Source: Lates calcarifer (lineage: Eukaryota; Chordata; Actinopteri; Centropomidae). Taken from it: a DNA stretch of 64,000 bases. The translations under genes were made by a program, and so were the position numbers. Positions 22,996 to 34,500 of this stretch are shown here, piece after piece. Every line of letters starts with the position of its first letter. Position 1 is the stretch's first letter. Under the pieces are notes generated by a model that ran no database searches, had not been told where the DNA came from, and saw only the letters and a list, made by a program, of their open reading frames with translations. The DNA lies in contig NC_066833.1 in NCBI RefSeq assembly GCF_001640805.2, positions 6,161,456 through 6,225,455 of the forward strand. Reading direction: 5' to 3'.

Positions 22996-24371
22996 CAGTG
23001 GTAGAAAAAAGTTTTCAGACACCCCATGCATTTGTGAAATATTGCATTAACAATCACTCTTAGGTCTTCAAGTGCAATTTCTTTTAGTACAGTCACAGCC
23101 AAAATACTAAACAAATCCAAAAAAAGCCATTAAAAACTTTGATTGATTCCATAAAAATACATTTTTTTACATTTTACGAGTATTGGGTCATTTTGGTACC
23201 AGTGATCCACTAATGAAGGTTGTGCTTTTTATTAAAAGACACAATTTTTGTTGCCGTGCTTCATGTCTATATAAAGCCAGCACATTTTAAAGTTTTTCTG
23301 AGACAAAAATGGCTAAAACAAGGAACCTAATGCAGGAAACACACCTGATAGATAGCCAGGAAGTGCAGATGCAGTCCTTCAACAGTTGGATACACTCTGC
23401 AGAAATACAGACTACCCAACAGCTGGGAAGACAAACCAAGATCTGGGCGCCCAAGGGTTTCTTCAGCAAGAAATGACTGCATCCTGATCCGCATGTCCAG
23501 GGAAAACCGCCAGTGTTCCACCCGCACTGTATGTGGCCTTTTAGATCGTGGCCTAAGTTCCTACAAGGCTGTCAAGAAGCCCCTGATCAATGAGAGACAG
23601 AGGTTAGCCCGGTGTTGTTGGGCCCAACCACACAAGAACTGGACAGCCAGGAACTGGAAGAAGATTCTGTGGTCAGATGAGTCCAGTTTCCAGCTTTATC
23701 CTCCTCCTGATAATGTGCGGGTATGCAGAAGGCCAGGCGAAGCATTATCTCGAGCATGTACAGTACCTACTGTCAAGCATGGTGGAGGCAGTATCATGGT
23801 TTGGGGATGCATAAGTGCTGCTGGTGTTGGTCATCTCACTGTCTGTGATGGCACATTGAACTCTGCCAAGTATTGTGCCATTCTCGAAACCCACATGCTC
23901 CCTTCTGCACATGCACTGTTCCGTCAAGGTCAAAACTGGATGTTTCAACAAGATAATGCTGCTTGCCACACATCCAGGGCCAGTAGGACTTGGTTGCAGG
24001 AGCAGTGTATCCATTTCTTAGAGTGGCCAGCTCAATCCCTGGACATGAGCCCCATTGAAAATCTGTGGTGGATTATCAAAAGGTCTGTTTCAAAGCGTAA
24101 ACCAAAGAAATTAGAAGAATTAAAAGCAGTAATTTAAGAAGAATGGGACAAGGTAACCCCTCAACAGTGTGAAAGGCTTGTGGGGAACATGCTAGCTAGG
24201 ATTAGAACTCTACTGTGTGCTAATGGCAGGACTACTAAATATTAATTTGATGTTGTGATGGTTTATTTATTTTTTGTTCAGTTTTGAACACGTTCTCTGT
24301 TATTTGTTGACTTTGATACCAACAATGTTGAGAACTGACATATTGAAACTGTCAAGAATTTAGTTTTGTTA
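22996..24371 (+). mobile_element. Tc1/mariner-like element, copy 2, with near-complete transposase gene
   Basis: The left end CAGTGGTAGAAAAAAGTTTTC is preceded by TA. It matches copy 1 (13397) through the 5' untranslated part and the start of the gene, and again in the 3' untranslated part (GGTTTATTTATTTTTTGTTC...GAATTTAGTTTTGTTA). Similarity to copy 1 stops at about 24371, where a LINE 3' fragment begins, so the right part and right inverted repeat are gone. The transposase is broken, so the copy is immobile. Confidence 0.9.
23309..24244 (+). pseudogene. Tc1-like DD34E transposase, broken
   Basis: The N-terminus MAKTRNLMQET at 23309 is shared with copy 1. A deletion of about 40 bases relative to copy 1 shifts the frame inside the DNA-binding domain. 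The correct frame is open again from 23493 for 214 codons and carries the whole catalytic domain. ILWSDESSF holds the first Asp, GGGSIMVWGCISAAGVG the glycine-rich box, FQQDNAACHTS the second Asp and SLDMSPIENLWW the Glu. I count 34 residues between the second Asp and the Glu, the Tc1 signature. A premature TAA at 24135-24137 cuts the last 35 or so codons; read past it, the frame continues EEWDKVTPQQCERLVGNM and ends normally at 24244. It is the least decayed transposase gene in the window. Confidence 0.92.
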
Positions 24372-24480
24372 GTTTGAGCTGGAAAATATTCCTGGGAAGA
24401 AGGATGTATGGAATACTTTGCTTAGCCTGCTGCCACTGCAACCTGACTCAAGATAAGTAGAAGAAAATGGATGGATGGAT
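24372..24480 (+). mobile_element. 5'-truncated LINE 3' end with GGAT tail
   Basis: GAGCTGGAAAATATTCCTGG, AAGAAGGATGTATGGAATAC, CTTAGCCTGCTGCCACTGC and AACCTGACTCAAGATAAGTA are followed by GAAGAAAATGGATGGATGGA. This is the same 3' coding end as the minus-strand fragment near 39.55-39.71 kb. I recall it as the C-terminal end of a fish LINE (ELE-x-VAG-x-RDVW-x-x-LLSLLPPRP). Rex3/RTE-type elements are described as ending in GATG repeats, which would fit. It abuts the truncated Tc1 copy directly. Confidence 0.7.
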
Positions 24481-26011
24481 AGTTATAGGTCTGCCTGGTA
24501 AACTATTAGCTGATTGTATTTTTGCATAAAAAATTCATTTGACTTGCACAGCTGTAGGGGTGACTTTTTTGTTGCCTTAATCATTATTTACTCATCATTA
24601 CATTATCAGTTGCTGACCCTTCTATCTATCAATGCAGTGAGATTCTTCATATTCATTCATCATCTAGACTCCCTCCCCTCCATTACGCTGAGTCCCATCT
24701 GCTCTATTTCACTTTAGGGATGCACCCACTAGGCACACACTAGGCTGGCTTGGTTGACTTGAAGCTGAACAGAGAAACATTGCAGAGTTTCCTCATCATT
24801 CAGGCATTTATCCTGTATTAACAGTGTGGTAAAATGAGTAAAGCTGAACTGATTAGGCAAAAAATGATAAGAAAATACACAAAACTCTCTGAAATGATTA
24901 CTGTAGTTGCCAGTAAGCTTTCCAGCTAGCAGAGTGAAACAGAGACTGAAAACTAGAACAGCATCACACTAGATAAAATCAGTGCAACAAGAGCACAGTA
25001 ATAATGTTTACCTACAGTGGGTTAAAAAGGGGGTCAAACTTGATGCAACTGCCTGGCATGTTTCCCTTCTGAGTCATTTGGTGATTAACAGCCCTTTTCT
25101 GTATCTCTGGGTGCCTGAACAACCTCTCATAAATGTCATATTAACCTGACGTCTGTTGTCAAGTACAGTATTGTTGTCAGTGCTTAAACACTGTTACAAC
25201 TGTTTAACAGTTACCTGTTTGTTCCTCTTCACTGAACTACACTGATAATGCATCTTACATTCCTTTATGAGTATTTGTGGTATTTCTTTTTTGTTTACTT
25301 TTCTGTTGCTGTCCAAAGACAGAAACATATTTTTGCCAGTGTTATCGTCACCCTGGAAAAGTACAGTTGCAAAATCCATGCCTGACCTGAAAGAACATGT
25401 TTGCACAACAGATTAACATCACACTGGCTCTTACAGGTATTCTGTCGAAAATAGGGGGATGCCTCCTCAAAGGGTGCCCTAGTGGCCAATGATTGTGTCC
25501 AGATGAGGACCTTGTGACCTTGCCCTTTGTCTTTCTTGTCATTTCTCTACTGTTAGCTGTCTACTAGAGACAAGAAATGTCCAAGAAGTAATAAAAACTA
25601 AGCATCTACTGTACAGCTCACAGACTCCCTTTCTGCCACAAGATTTATAAAGTTTACAAAGCATCTACTGAACCTCTGTCAGACCTGTCAGAAAACTCTG
25701 GAAATGGCTTAGATGATCTGACATGCCACCCCTTGAAGCTCTCAAAAGCTGTAACAGCTTAACAAGTGGTAGGTAAGTTTAATATTGAATTAACATGGTT
25801 TACATCTGAAATCTCTATCTCGCTGCCATGTCCTCCCCATTTCAGCTTTCTCACATATTCCCAAAATATCAACATAAGAGGGTCAATCACTTTAACATCA
25901 TTTAAATAATCAAAAAATGTAATTTGATTTACCCTAATTGTAAGGCTTGGTTGCTTGGATTGAAGGCTTTCACTAAACTGTAAACTCAAACTGGTATAAC
26001 TAGTCTCTTAC

Positions 26012-26032
26012 AAAAAAACAAACAAACAAACA

Positions 26033-26063
<31 letters not shown>

Positions 26064-26070
26064 AAGAAAC
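26012..26070. repeat. A-rich tract: (CAAA)n followed by poly(A)
   Basis: Starts as AACAAACAAACAAAC and continues as about 26 A, then AAAAAAG. It could be the tail of an old retroposed sequence on the plus strand, but no body is recognised upstream. Confidence 0.85.
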
Positions 26071-26411
26071 TAACTTTGGCTTCAAGTAAAGTTGAGCTTA
26101 CTGTGAATACTTTCAAGGTCAGCTGGAGGTGCAGCAGAGCAAGTGTGACTGATATCGAAGCATTTTGTTTTGAGAGTTTCTTTGAAGCAGACGGGTCGTG
26201 GGCTACGGCTCAGTGCCACCACAGCTTTGTACCAGTCACAGAGGGATTTCAGCTGAGTGCCCAGTGGAATTGTCTGTGGTTCTTCTGTTGCCAGGAAGCT
26301 CTGCCCTTCATTCCCCAGATCTGAGACTTCTGCTTTTCATTGCCTGTGTGTGAGGTTTGGCCTCTGGATGCTACATTAAAGAAATACTGCCCTAATCTGG
26401 AAAGTGAGTCA

Positions 26412-26437
26412 GTGTGTGTGTGTGTGTGTGTGTGTGT
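26412..26437. repeat. (GT)n microsatellite
   Basis: About 13 uninterrupted GT units. Confidence 0.95.
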
Positions 26438-27029
26438 AGTTTGCAGTTTTGTTACAGGCATTTGTTTGAAGCCCTACATCCTTGCTTACATGTATAAATA
26501 TGTACAAATAAATATGTCTACATGTGTAATGACGGTATGTAAAACTGTGTAACGTAAAACTTGTGCTCCAACTAAAATTGAATAGTTCTTACTGTATAAA
26601 AGCCTTTTGTGAGTGGTTTAACAAAGAACATATTCATTATTTCTACAGGCCAATAGGTGCGGAATAGGGATAAACACCACAGACACACATATGTACTGTC
26701 AGAACTATGACATAGAAGCAAGGTGACATGTTTATGACCATATTTGGTTTAGGATGACTCATTCTCTTGCTTCAATAAAACAGATTAAGTATTCTGGCCA
26801 CAGCTGCAGTGTCTTCCTCACTTGTGTGAAGAATTATTTAATAGCTCTCCCACTGAGGTTTCCACAGGAATGCAGCCTGTTTATCAGTTTTTACACCATA
26901 TTTACGATCACCAAAGCTAATACTACTGGGAATTTGGGACAAATGTAAATGTTGTAGTTACAATATTGATCCCTGAATAGAAGCTCCCTGCTTCTCTTGG
27001 GGATTCAGAAGTCAGAGCACGAGCAAATG

Positions 27030-27165
27030 CTCTCTGGCTCGTAGGAATTTAAAGACTTGCTTAAGGGCACTTCAGCAGGGTGGAGAATCACTTCAAATCC
27101 TGCTCTTTTGTTCAAAGTACAGTCTGTAACCACAAGACCAACTGCTGACCCACACGTCTTGTTGA
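27030..27165 (-). repeat. Possible SINE-like fragment
   Basis: TTGCTTAAGGGCACTTCAGC, AATCACTTCAAATCCTGC and TCTGTAACCACAAGACCAAC followed by TGCTGACCCAC resemble a common fish repeat that I recall as GGGGCACTTCAGC...GGATTCGAACC...GGTCACA...CCAACTGCTCTAACC. The TTCAAATCC part would be a B box on the minus strand. It is strongly diverged. Confidence 0.3.
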
Positions 27166-27974
27166 CTTAATTCTTTTCTGATTAAATCTGCAAGAAAACT
27201 CGTCATGCAGCTCTGACTCTGTCATCATCACTTTCAGTTATTTGTTACTGCTGCATCATTTCTTTACAGATGCTTTATTGAGAAAATTGTTAGCTGGGTT
27301 AGATTTAGTTTACAAGCTGATTATAAACTATAACAAATGACGTTTGGGCTTGGTCTTGTGGGGTTTCTGTGAAATGTTAGTTAAAAAACATTTCATCAGT
27401 GAGTCAAAATTTCAAGAAGTTTTTTTTTACCATAACACCAACATCAATAACCACGCCTAATTAGTTTCATCTCAGTGTGTCTGACTCATAGGATTCCTGC
27501 ACTGAACTCAATATAAATTAATTACAGAGTACAATGCCTGTGTATGATACATCATCAAGGCAACTGTTGGTTTTGGATATGATGTCTGTTTCTGAATGCA
27601 GTATATCACTGGATATACCATGGAGCTTTCTGCATCATTTTTCTTCTAGGGTGGAAAAGTTCACATGTTTTGGGAGGGCCTTCCAAAAACTATTACCTCG
27701 CGCCTGGAAATTTCATCCCACTTAAAGCGTGGGCCTCTCCTCACGTGCTACACTCAAAGCAAATTAACCTGTTTCGACTGAAATTAGCTCTAAATCAGTC
27801 ACTTAACTCAGATAACATCTCAGGGAAGTATCACTTTACCTTGGCTCTCGGGGAAATTTTCTCTGTAGTCATATTTCACTGGGGGTGATGTACACTGCCG
27901 GCTGTCAGGGAGATTTAAGAGCAGCAAGACATTTAAGAGGAATTGCTTTTAATTTGTGAGTATGTTACACTAAC

Positions 27975-28310
27975 TTACAGTGACCTGTGAAAAGCGTTCA
28001 CCCCTCTTGGTGTTTTTCCTTATTTGCTTTAGTCCAGCCAATTAACTTAAGAAGTCACATAATTAGTTGATTAAAGTCCACCTGTGTGCAGTCACATGAT
28101 CTGTCACATGATGTCAGTATACACTGATCAGCCACAACATTAAAACTGTCAGATGAAGTGGATCATTTTGTTAGAATGCAATATTTTGCTGGAAAACCTT
28201 TGGTCCTGGTGAGGGATACTTATGCATAGTTTTTTGTCTAAATTATTGTGTGTGCTAAAAAAAAAGTGGTAGGCATGTTATGTAAATCAAATTCTACTGC
28301 CCATACCTTT
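27975..28310 (+). mobile_element. Composite relic of Tc1-like elements
   Basis: 27975-28120 resembles the 5' end of one Tc1-like family: GTGAAAAGCGTTCACCCCTC, TTAAGAAGTCACATAATTAG, TAAAGTCCACCTGTGTGCAG. At 28123-28222 a different Tc1 family appears: ACACTGATCAGCCACAACAT (its terminal repeat), then GTGGATCATTTT and a coding scrap TGCTGGAAAACCTTTGGTCC. From about 28250 a piece resembling the 3' part of the first family follows: GTGGTAGGCATGTTATGTAA. The order suggests one deleted Tc1 element sitting inside another. Neither retains a usable gene. Confidence 0.6.
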
Positions 28311-28449
28311 GATTTTGTTTGTGATTAGAAAAGGCCTACGTCACAGCACAGCAAATGCTTCTTATGAGTTGAAGTGTCATTTGAGAATAAAAACATTCTG
28401 GATTGCCTTGTTGCTATAAAACATAATTATCTGTTACTTATTCTCCTGT

Positions 28450-31250
28450 TTCAGTCATTATGCTGTCAATATATTGTCAATGACATGTAAATATTATATA
28501 TTAATTTGCATATTGTCCATTTCTTCCATTTCTCTTGACACTGTTTCTCTTGTGTTCTTATCATATGAGTCAGATGTTCCATAACAAATATTCCATTCAC
28601 AATTTTTATCCATTCCTCTTGTGTTGGTGGTTCTGCCTTACCCTGTCTCCTTGTGATGGCCTTTTTACAGGCTGCTAATAAGATTTTCAGTAAATATAGG
28701 TCTTCTCCTAATATAGTATTTCCTGTCATATTACCAAAATACAACATCTTACATGATCTTGGTGTATCATAGCCCAGAATTTTAACAATAATTAAGTGAA
28801 CATTTTCCAAAACTATATAATCCTGGGACACCGCCAAAACACATCTACATTCACAGCCCCACACTGTCTCTAACATGGCTGAACTATGGACAAAGATTTG
28901 TTCTTAATTTTGGGTGTAACAAAAAATCTAATTATATTCTTCCAACAGTGTTCTCTCCAAATGCGAGAAGATGTTGTAGATTACTGTGTTCTCCAGATAT
29001 ATGACCATTCACCCTCAGAGATATCCATACCAAGTTCTTTTTTTTCCCATTTCACTTTCACATATGTTCTATTCCCTCTTCTCTCCATTAGGTGTTGATA
29101 TAGTGTAAATATTATTCTGTATTTCTTTGAATTATATACTCAAATTATGGTTCTAATTATTCCATTGTTATCTAAATTTATACTGTGTTTTATTTTTCTG
29201 TCATAGTAATTCTTTAACTCTAGATATCTAAAGTGGTCTAAGTTATTTAATGCAAATTGTTGTTTCAATTCCTGGAAACTCATGACATTAGTGCTATTAT
29301 ACCTCTACCTCTGATCTAAAGTGTTTGGGATGAAATGTCTGTCATAGGCTTTCCATCAAAGTAGTCTGAGTTCTTTCTCAAGACTATGTTTTCATGTTAA
29401 TTTGACCAATGATTGTAGTGTAAATCTAGTGACGCTATCTACCTGTTCAAGTATGTCTATTGTTTAGCCTAGATTTCCAATGAGGCTTTGAATTTCCCTT
29501 CCTAGTACATATCTTTCTAGATTTTTCCATTTCTCCAGCCACAAATAAATTATTGGTCTAATTTGAGCTGCATGAAAAATATTCTCTAAGGTTTGGCAAA
29601 GCCATTCCCCCTTTACATTTCTCAATCTGTAGTGTCTCAAATTTAGTTCTTGGTCTATTACCATCCCATATAAACCTTGAGATAAATTTATCACATATTC
29701 TGAATTGTTTCTCAGGTATCTCAATGGGTAGTGCCTGAAATAGGTAAGTTCCAATTCAACTTATATTTTTGTTGAATATCTTTGGATGGAAGATAGATCA
29801 ATGCTAAAATCTGTGTTTTATCCAAATTGAACCTACAACCAGAATAAAAGCCATACAACCCAAGTAAATCAGCCAATAGGGAGACAAGGGAGACAACTGT
29901 CCAGGTCCTCTAGATAACAGATCACGTCGTCCGCAAAAAGACCAATTATGTGTACTTCATTCCCCAGTCTAATTGCTTGGGCCAGGGGTTCAATAAAAAT
30001 TGCCACTAAGATTGATGAAAGACAACAACCCTGTATAGTAGACCATGTTCAATGATGTGTAAGATTCACCTGATATTATCTTGGGTTTGACGTCCCTTGA
30101 TAAAGCCTGTCTGATCTTAATCCACAATGTCATTCATAAAGTGTTGGAATCTTTTTGCAATAATCGATATATATATAACTTATAGTCTATGTTCAATATT
30201 GATATGGGTCTATGGCCTGAACAGGTCTCACTGTTTTTCCCCCTAGTGATCACGGATATTATAGCTACTATAGGATGAGTGAAGCTCACTATGTTCGAGT
30301 GTATAGTTAAAAGAAGACTTGAGTAGTGGTACCAGTTGTTCACTGAATATTTTGTACCATTCCGATGGTAAACCATCACTACCAGGGGATTTATTAGGTT
30401 TAAGTTGCTTTCTCTGTTTCCATTTTTGTGATGGATGAAGTTAGGAGATCATTTTGTTTTCCCCCAATTGCCGGTAGATCCAGTGTCTCTGGTCAATATC
30501 AGCAGATGGAGGTTGGCTATACAAATGTCTGTAATAGTTCATAAAGTTAGATTCAGTCTCTTTGGGATCATAAATTAATTGATTTGTGATCTCATTGCTT
30601 AAATTCTGAATTGTCCTGTCAGTCTGTTGTTTTTTGAGGGTTTTTTTTTTTTTTTTTAAGTTTGATTAGATCTTAGAAATCTTGTTTTTTTTTCTTCCTA
30701 TTGCTGTTGTCAATAATGTATCTATATTTTCCCAAATTTATCTAATTTTGGGAACTAGTGTGGAGTCTCATGTGATCTTATGTTGCTGTTCAATCTCTAA
30801 GAGTTTCTTCTTTTCCTTCTAATAGCTGCTGACTTGACAATAACTTTTCCTTTCATAACTGCTTTGAGAGCATCCCACAAAATAACAGGGCTAACCTTAC
30901 CACTGTCATTTTCATTTTGATATACTTTAATCTCTGTTTTTATCTCTTTGACAGTTAATTTACTATTTAATAATTCAGCATTTAACCTCCATAATGTTCT
31001 TTTTTCCTGTGGTTTTAATTTGACTTTTAAGTAGTGCACAATGGTCTGATACATCAGCTTCTTCTATTTCACACTCCATTATACACATTACTGTATATAG
31101 GTCCTTTTTATTCATGAAAAAGTGATCAATCCTAGCATAGTTGTTATTAGGTGCTGAGTAATGAGTATAATCTATTTTAGAGGGATGTAGTTATCTCCAA
31201 ATATCAACTATACCAAAATCTTTAAATGTTGTCTTGATCAGTTTGGTAAC
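28450..31250 (-). mobile_element. Decayed L1-like LINE, minus strand, 5'-truncated
   Basis: About 2.8 kb encodes, on the minus strand and in order, the end of an endonuclease domain, a linker, a reverse transcriptase and a C-terminal region, all with frameshifts and stops. The 5' part of the element (ORF1 and the start of the endonuclease) is missing. The upstream boundary is near 31.25 kb, close to a CA microsatellite. The 3' boundary at the low-coordinate end is uncertain, about 28.45 kb. I saw no clear poly(A) tail or target duplication. Confidence 0.85.
28466..31250 (-). pseudogene. L1-type ORF2 pseudogene (endonuclease plus reverse transcriptase)
   Basis: Read on the minus strand. Near 31.2-31.05 kb the frame gives DYTHYSAPNNNYARIDHFFM and later EADVSDHCAL, the end of the AP-endonuclease domain with its SDH motif. 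At 31.05-30.8 kb the L1 linker follows (WRLNAELLNSK, VILWDALKAVMKGKVI). At about 30.2 kb GHRPISILNIDYK is reverse-transcriptase block 1-2. At 30.03-29.93 kb IQGCCLSSILVAIFIEPLAQ leads to GLFADDVICYLEDL, with the active-site FADD codons at 29926-29937 intact. At 29.75-29.46 kb and 28.88-28.47 kb are C-terminal pieces (KWKNLERYVLGREIQSLIG; QEEWIKIVNGIFVMEHLTHM). Several frameshifts and stops separate these pieces, so no active protein is possible. Placement in the L1 clade comes from EPLA-x-x-IR and FADD, and from recall. Confidence 0.85.
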
Positions 31251-31485
31251 ATGGTTGCTATTTTTCTTATTGTTTGTTGTGTCCAAATCACGCCTTTTCT
31301 ACAGCCAACGACATGAAATATAAAATGTATTTGAATAGCCAAACTTCTTAAGCTTCTCACTTTCTTGCTTAGACAAATGTGTTGTATATATTTAATCTGA
31401 GCACCTTCTTTCCTGAGTTTGGTCATTATTTTATGATTCATACCTTGCTGCAACTGTGTGCGCTGTGGTTTCCTCAGGTTGGTGA

Positions 31486-31534
<49 letters not shown>
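31486..31534. repeat. (CA)n microsatellite
   Basis: About 22 mostly uninterrupted CA units after GGTGACACACATAC, followed by ATATATACACATATAT. Cys-Val or Thr-His open frames on both strands here are artefacts. Confidence 0.95.
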
Positions 31535-31541
<7 letters not shown>

Positions 31542-34500
31542 CACATATATGTACATGCATGACCACAAATATGTACACAGGCAAACCTGCACATCATTTG
31601 CTGAAGGCGACCTTGGGTCCAGGTATGAGAATGTGAAGTCAGTACATAAATCCGATTCCAACTCCTCTTTCTCTGCCTAAACTCTGCCTTTAATCAACAT
31701 CTTCTCTTTCACTGCCTCAGGTCCACACTCTCATTTCCTGTCAGTCATAAAGAACATAGTCATGCGGCAGTGTTTGAAATTTATCAGTAGGATGGCCAAG
31801 TACTGTGGTTTCTGAAGATCTGGAAAACAAAATATTTGTGGCTAGAAAAAGCAAAGAATATACATGCGAAGAATATTTGAAATTGCTGAAGTAAAAATAT
31901 CATGATAAATGAAATGTATGTATGATTTTTTTTTTCCTGCACTGCTCTCCCCAACAATAATGGGCTTAGAGCTTCAGAACTATAACTCCTGTGGGTTGGA
32001 TTTTTGCATTTCAAGAGAAAGGAGGCTGTGAGACTAAAAACAATCTTAATAACACACACACACAATAATATGATCATTACTATAGACACAAATTTAATAA
32101 TAAATAATTAGATAAATAATTAATATTATAATATAATATAAACTAAATATTCCAAGTTAAAACAAACATCAAAAACATGGAATGGAAGCAGACATTTAAA
32201 TTCTTAAAGTTTGAATGAGGTTTTAGCAGGTGGGACTACATAGGTGACAAAGTTGTGTCCAGAGGAACAGGAAAGCAGAAGAATGGAGAAGTTTGTTGAA
32301 ATGAGTAAAGTTACAATCAAAAGTGACCAAACTGATAACTTTTTGATTTCAGGAAAAACATTCTGACAAAATTAAGTCAAATTGAAGAAAAGTCAGTTAA
32401 TGAAAAACACTTTACTCTGTTCGATTGGGTTGTTAACTAGAGATGCTCCATTCCAATACACTGCATCAGCATCAGGGCTGATACGGACCTTTTTAAACAG
32501 ACTGAGATTCAGCTATGTTATGTTATGTTCAGCTATCTTATTTCGTTCACTATCAGTGTAATCAATCATTTCCAACACCAGGGTAGCATTTAACACTGGC
32601 CACATCTGGACTTTTTTTTTTAATCAGAAATTTTCTTTTGTGAATCAGGGCTTTATTTTTTATGTGGCAATAGTTCTGCATTTCCCACTCGCCCAGAATA
32701 AGCAGAAATGGAGTGAGAGACATTTTCTGACCCATTTGCTTTGACATTTTACTGGACACAGCTCAATAATAAACCAGCTGTTTATTAATGGCCAACATGG
32801 GTGGATTACTGCAGTGCTGCCAAAAACAACTGTAGCTTCTCCCAGCTGCTAAACAGAGCTTTACTCTGAAATTATGATTTGTTATCTTTTACATTCTTGT
32901 TCTTTTATTGTTTGTTTTTAATTTAGTCTTGCCTCTTGCCTTCAGCTCAGAGTAAAGCCCAGTGTAATGGAATGCTTTCCTAGAAATACCTTATAATAAC
33001 TGATAATGCGACTTACTCATCACCCTGCACTGGCCAACAGAGGACCAAGGATGGCTAAACAAACACAAGACAACAAACAAAAAAAACAAAAGCAGTCTCT
33101 TCTCCCTTTTTATGGATATTGTGCCATAGTTACTATACTGTGAATCAGACCTAAGTTTTCATAATTTGCAGAATGTATTTGCATTATCGTTGATAAGAAG
33201 CAAACACCGTTTCGTAGCATTTGTCCACAGGATGTATTATTAGTCTTTTATTAACAATACTGGATAGGCATACGCACTTAAGTTATGGCTGCAGCTCAAG
33301 CTGCTATTAGTTTATTGATTATTGTTTCTACTAATTAAGTACTGGTTTACTGAGAAAGCTCAGAAAGAGATGAGATGGGGCAGCTGGGCCAGGGCTAGCT
33401 GGTTAGCATACTAACTTCAGTAGAAGAAAAGAAGAAATAGAACTAGAAGAAAAACATTGGCTTTGCTTTCCACTGCTGGAGACAGGTCTTTGTAAGTAAA
33501 GCAGTTTGATGCTGACCTTGCAACATTCCGACATACTGGTACACAGCTGTTAATGCTTAACAGTGGATATGTATCAAGCGATACTTAAAAATAGCTTCAT
33601 CCTTATAGCAGCTCAGTTCTGTCTACACTGGAGCTAATTTGGGATTTAATATTTTCTATTGTTTTAATTCAAAAATAATTAGAAATGGCATGTAAGTCTC
33701 CCCTCTTTTTCCTCCAACTATTTTTCCTCTTGTCCTGGATTCAAAATGTCAGCTTTTCAGTCCCTAACCCTGCCTCTCTGACCTCCAGAATAAAATTTTG
33801 GCCTCAGTTTGACATTCTGATGGTAAATCCAGAGAGGGCAGCTTCTGTTCCTCTTCTTTGGCTGATCTTCAGTAGCTTTGCACTCTGAGCCTTTAGCTGC
33901 AGCATAGTGCGTTAACACAATATTTAGCCTGTCTCCAGTGCAGACAAATGGGCCTTCATTAGCACTCTGAGCTAACTGTTCTAACCTGCTAATAGACCAT
34001 TGGCAGGGAACCAGAGAGCTAGCTAATGCTCACACAGTCAGAGCCAGAGTTAACTTGCAGGGTGATGATGGCCATAGTAAATTAAATTAATGAGACTCTC
34101 GATCATCTGTCAGCTCTGTAGTGCCTGGTATCCAAAAGGCATGAATCTCCTGCTTTGAAAATTAGGTCAGGAGTACTTTGTAACACAACACTGTATAGAC
34201 TGATGATAAAACAATGTCTTGTATAGAATCAAATCCAGAAAAATCAAGCTTTAATATAATCGAAACTATATCAACTGAGAGATGAAGTTAGACATTTGTG
34301 GGTTATGCCTTGATATAATTGTTTGAACAAGAATCTTTTTGTACTCTTTAAAGAACATGGAGGCTTTCTAACAAGAGGTAAAACTGAGAGGCTATAGGTT
34401 CAAGAGTAGAGTGCCTCAAAGTAGGAGGAGAGAGAAAATTATCATGACAAGGAAAAACAAAGGACTGAAGACAAAAAGAAATCCAAGGATAGTTACATTA

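Larger units (their letters stand above)
24481..27974. other. Mostly unique sequence, no gene recognised
   Basis: Contains an A-rich tract (26012-26070), a GT microsatellite (26412-26437) and a possible SINE-like fragment near 27030-27165. No open frame has a recognisable domain. Confidence 0.5.

Noticed and set aside
31238..31661. Cys-Val and Thr-His rich open frames on both strands
   Set aside because: Produced by the CA microsatellite at 31486-31534; one of them also overlaps the L1 boundary.
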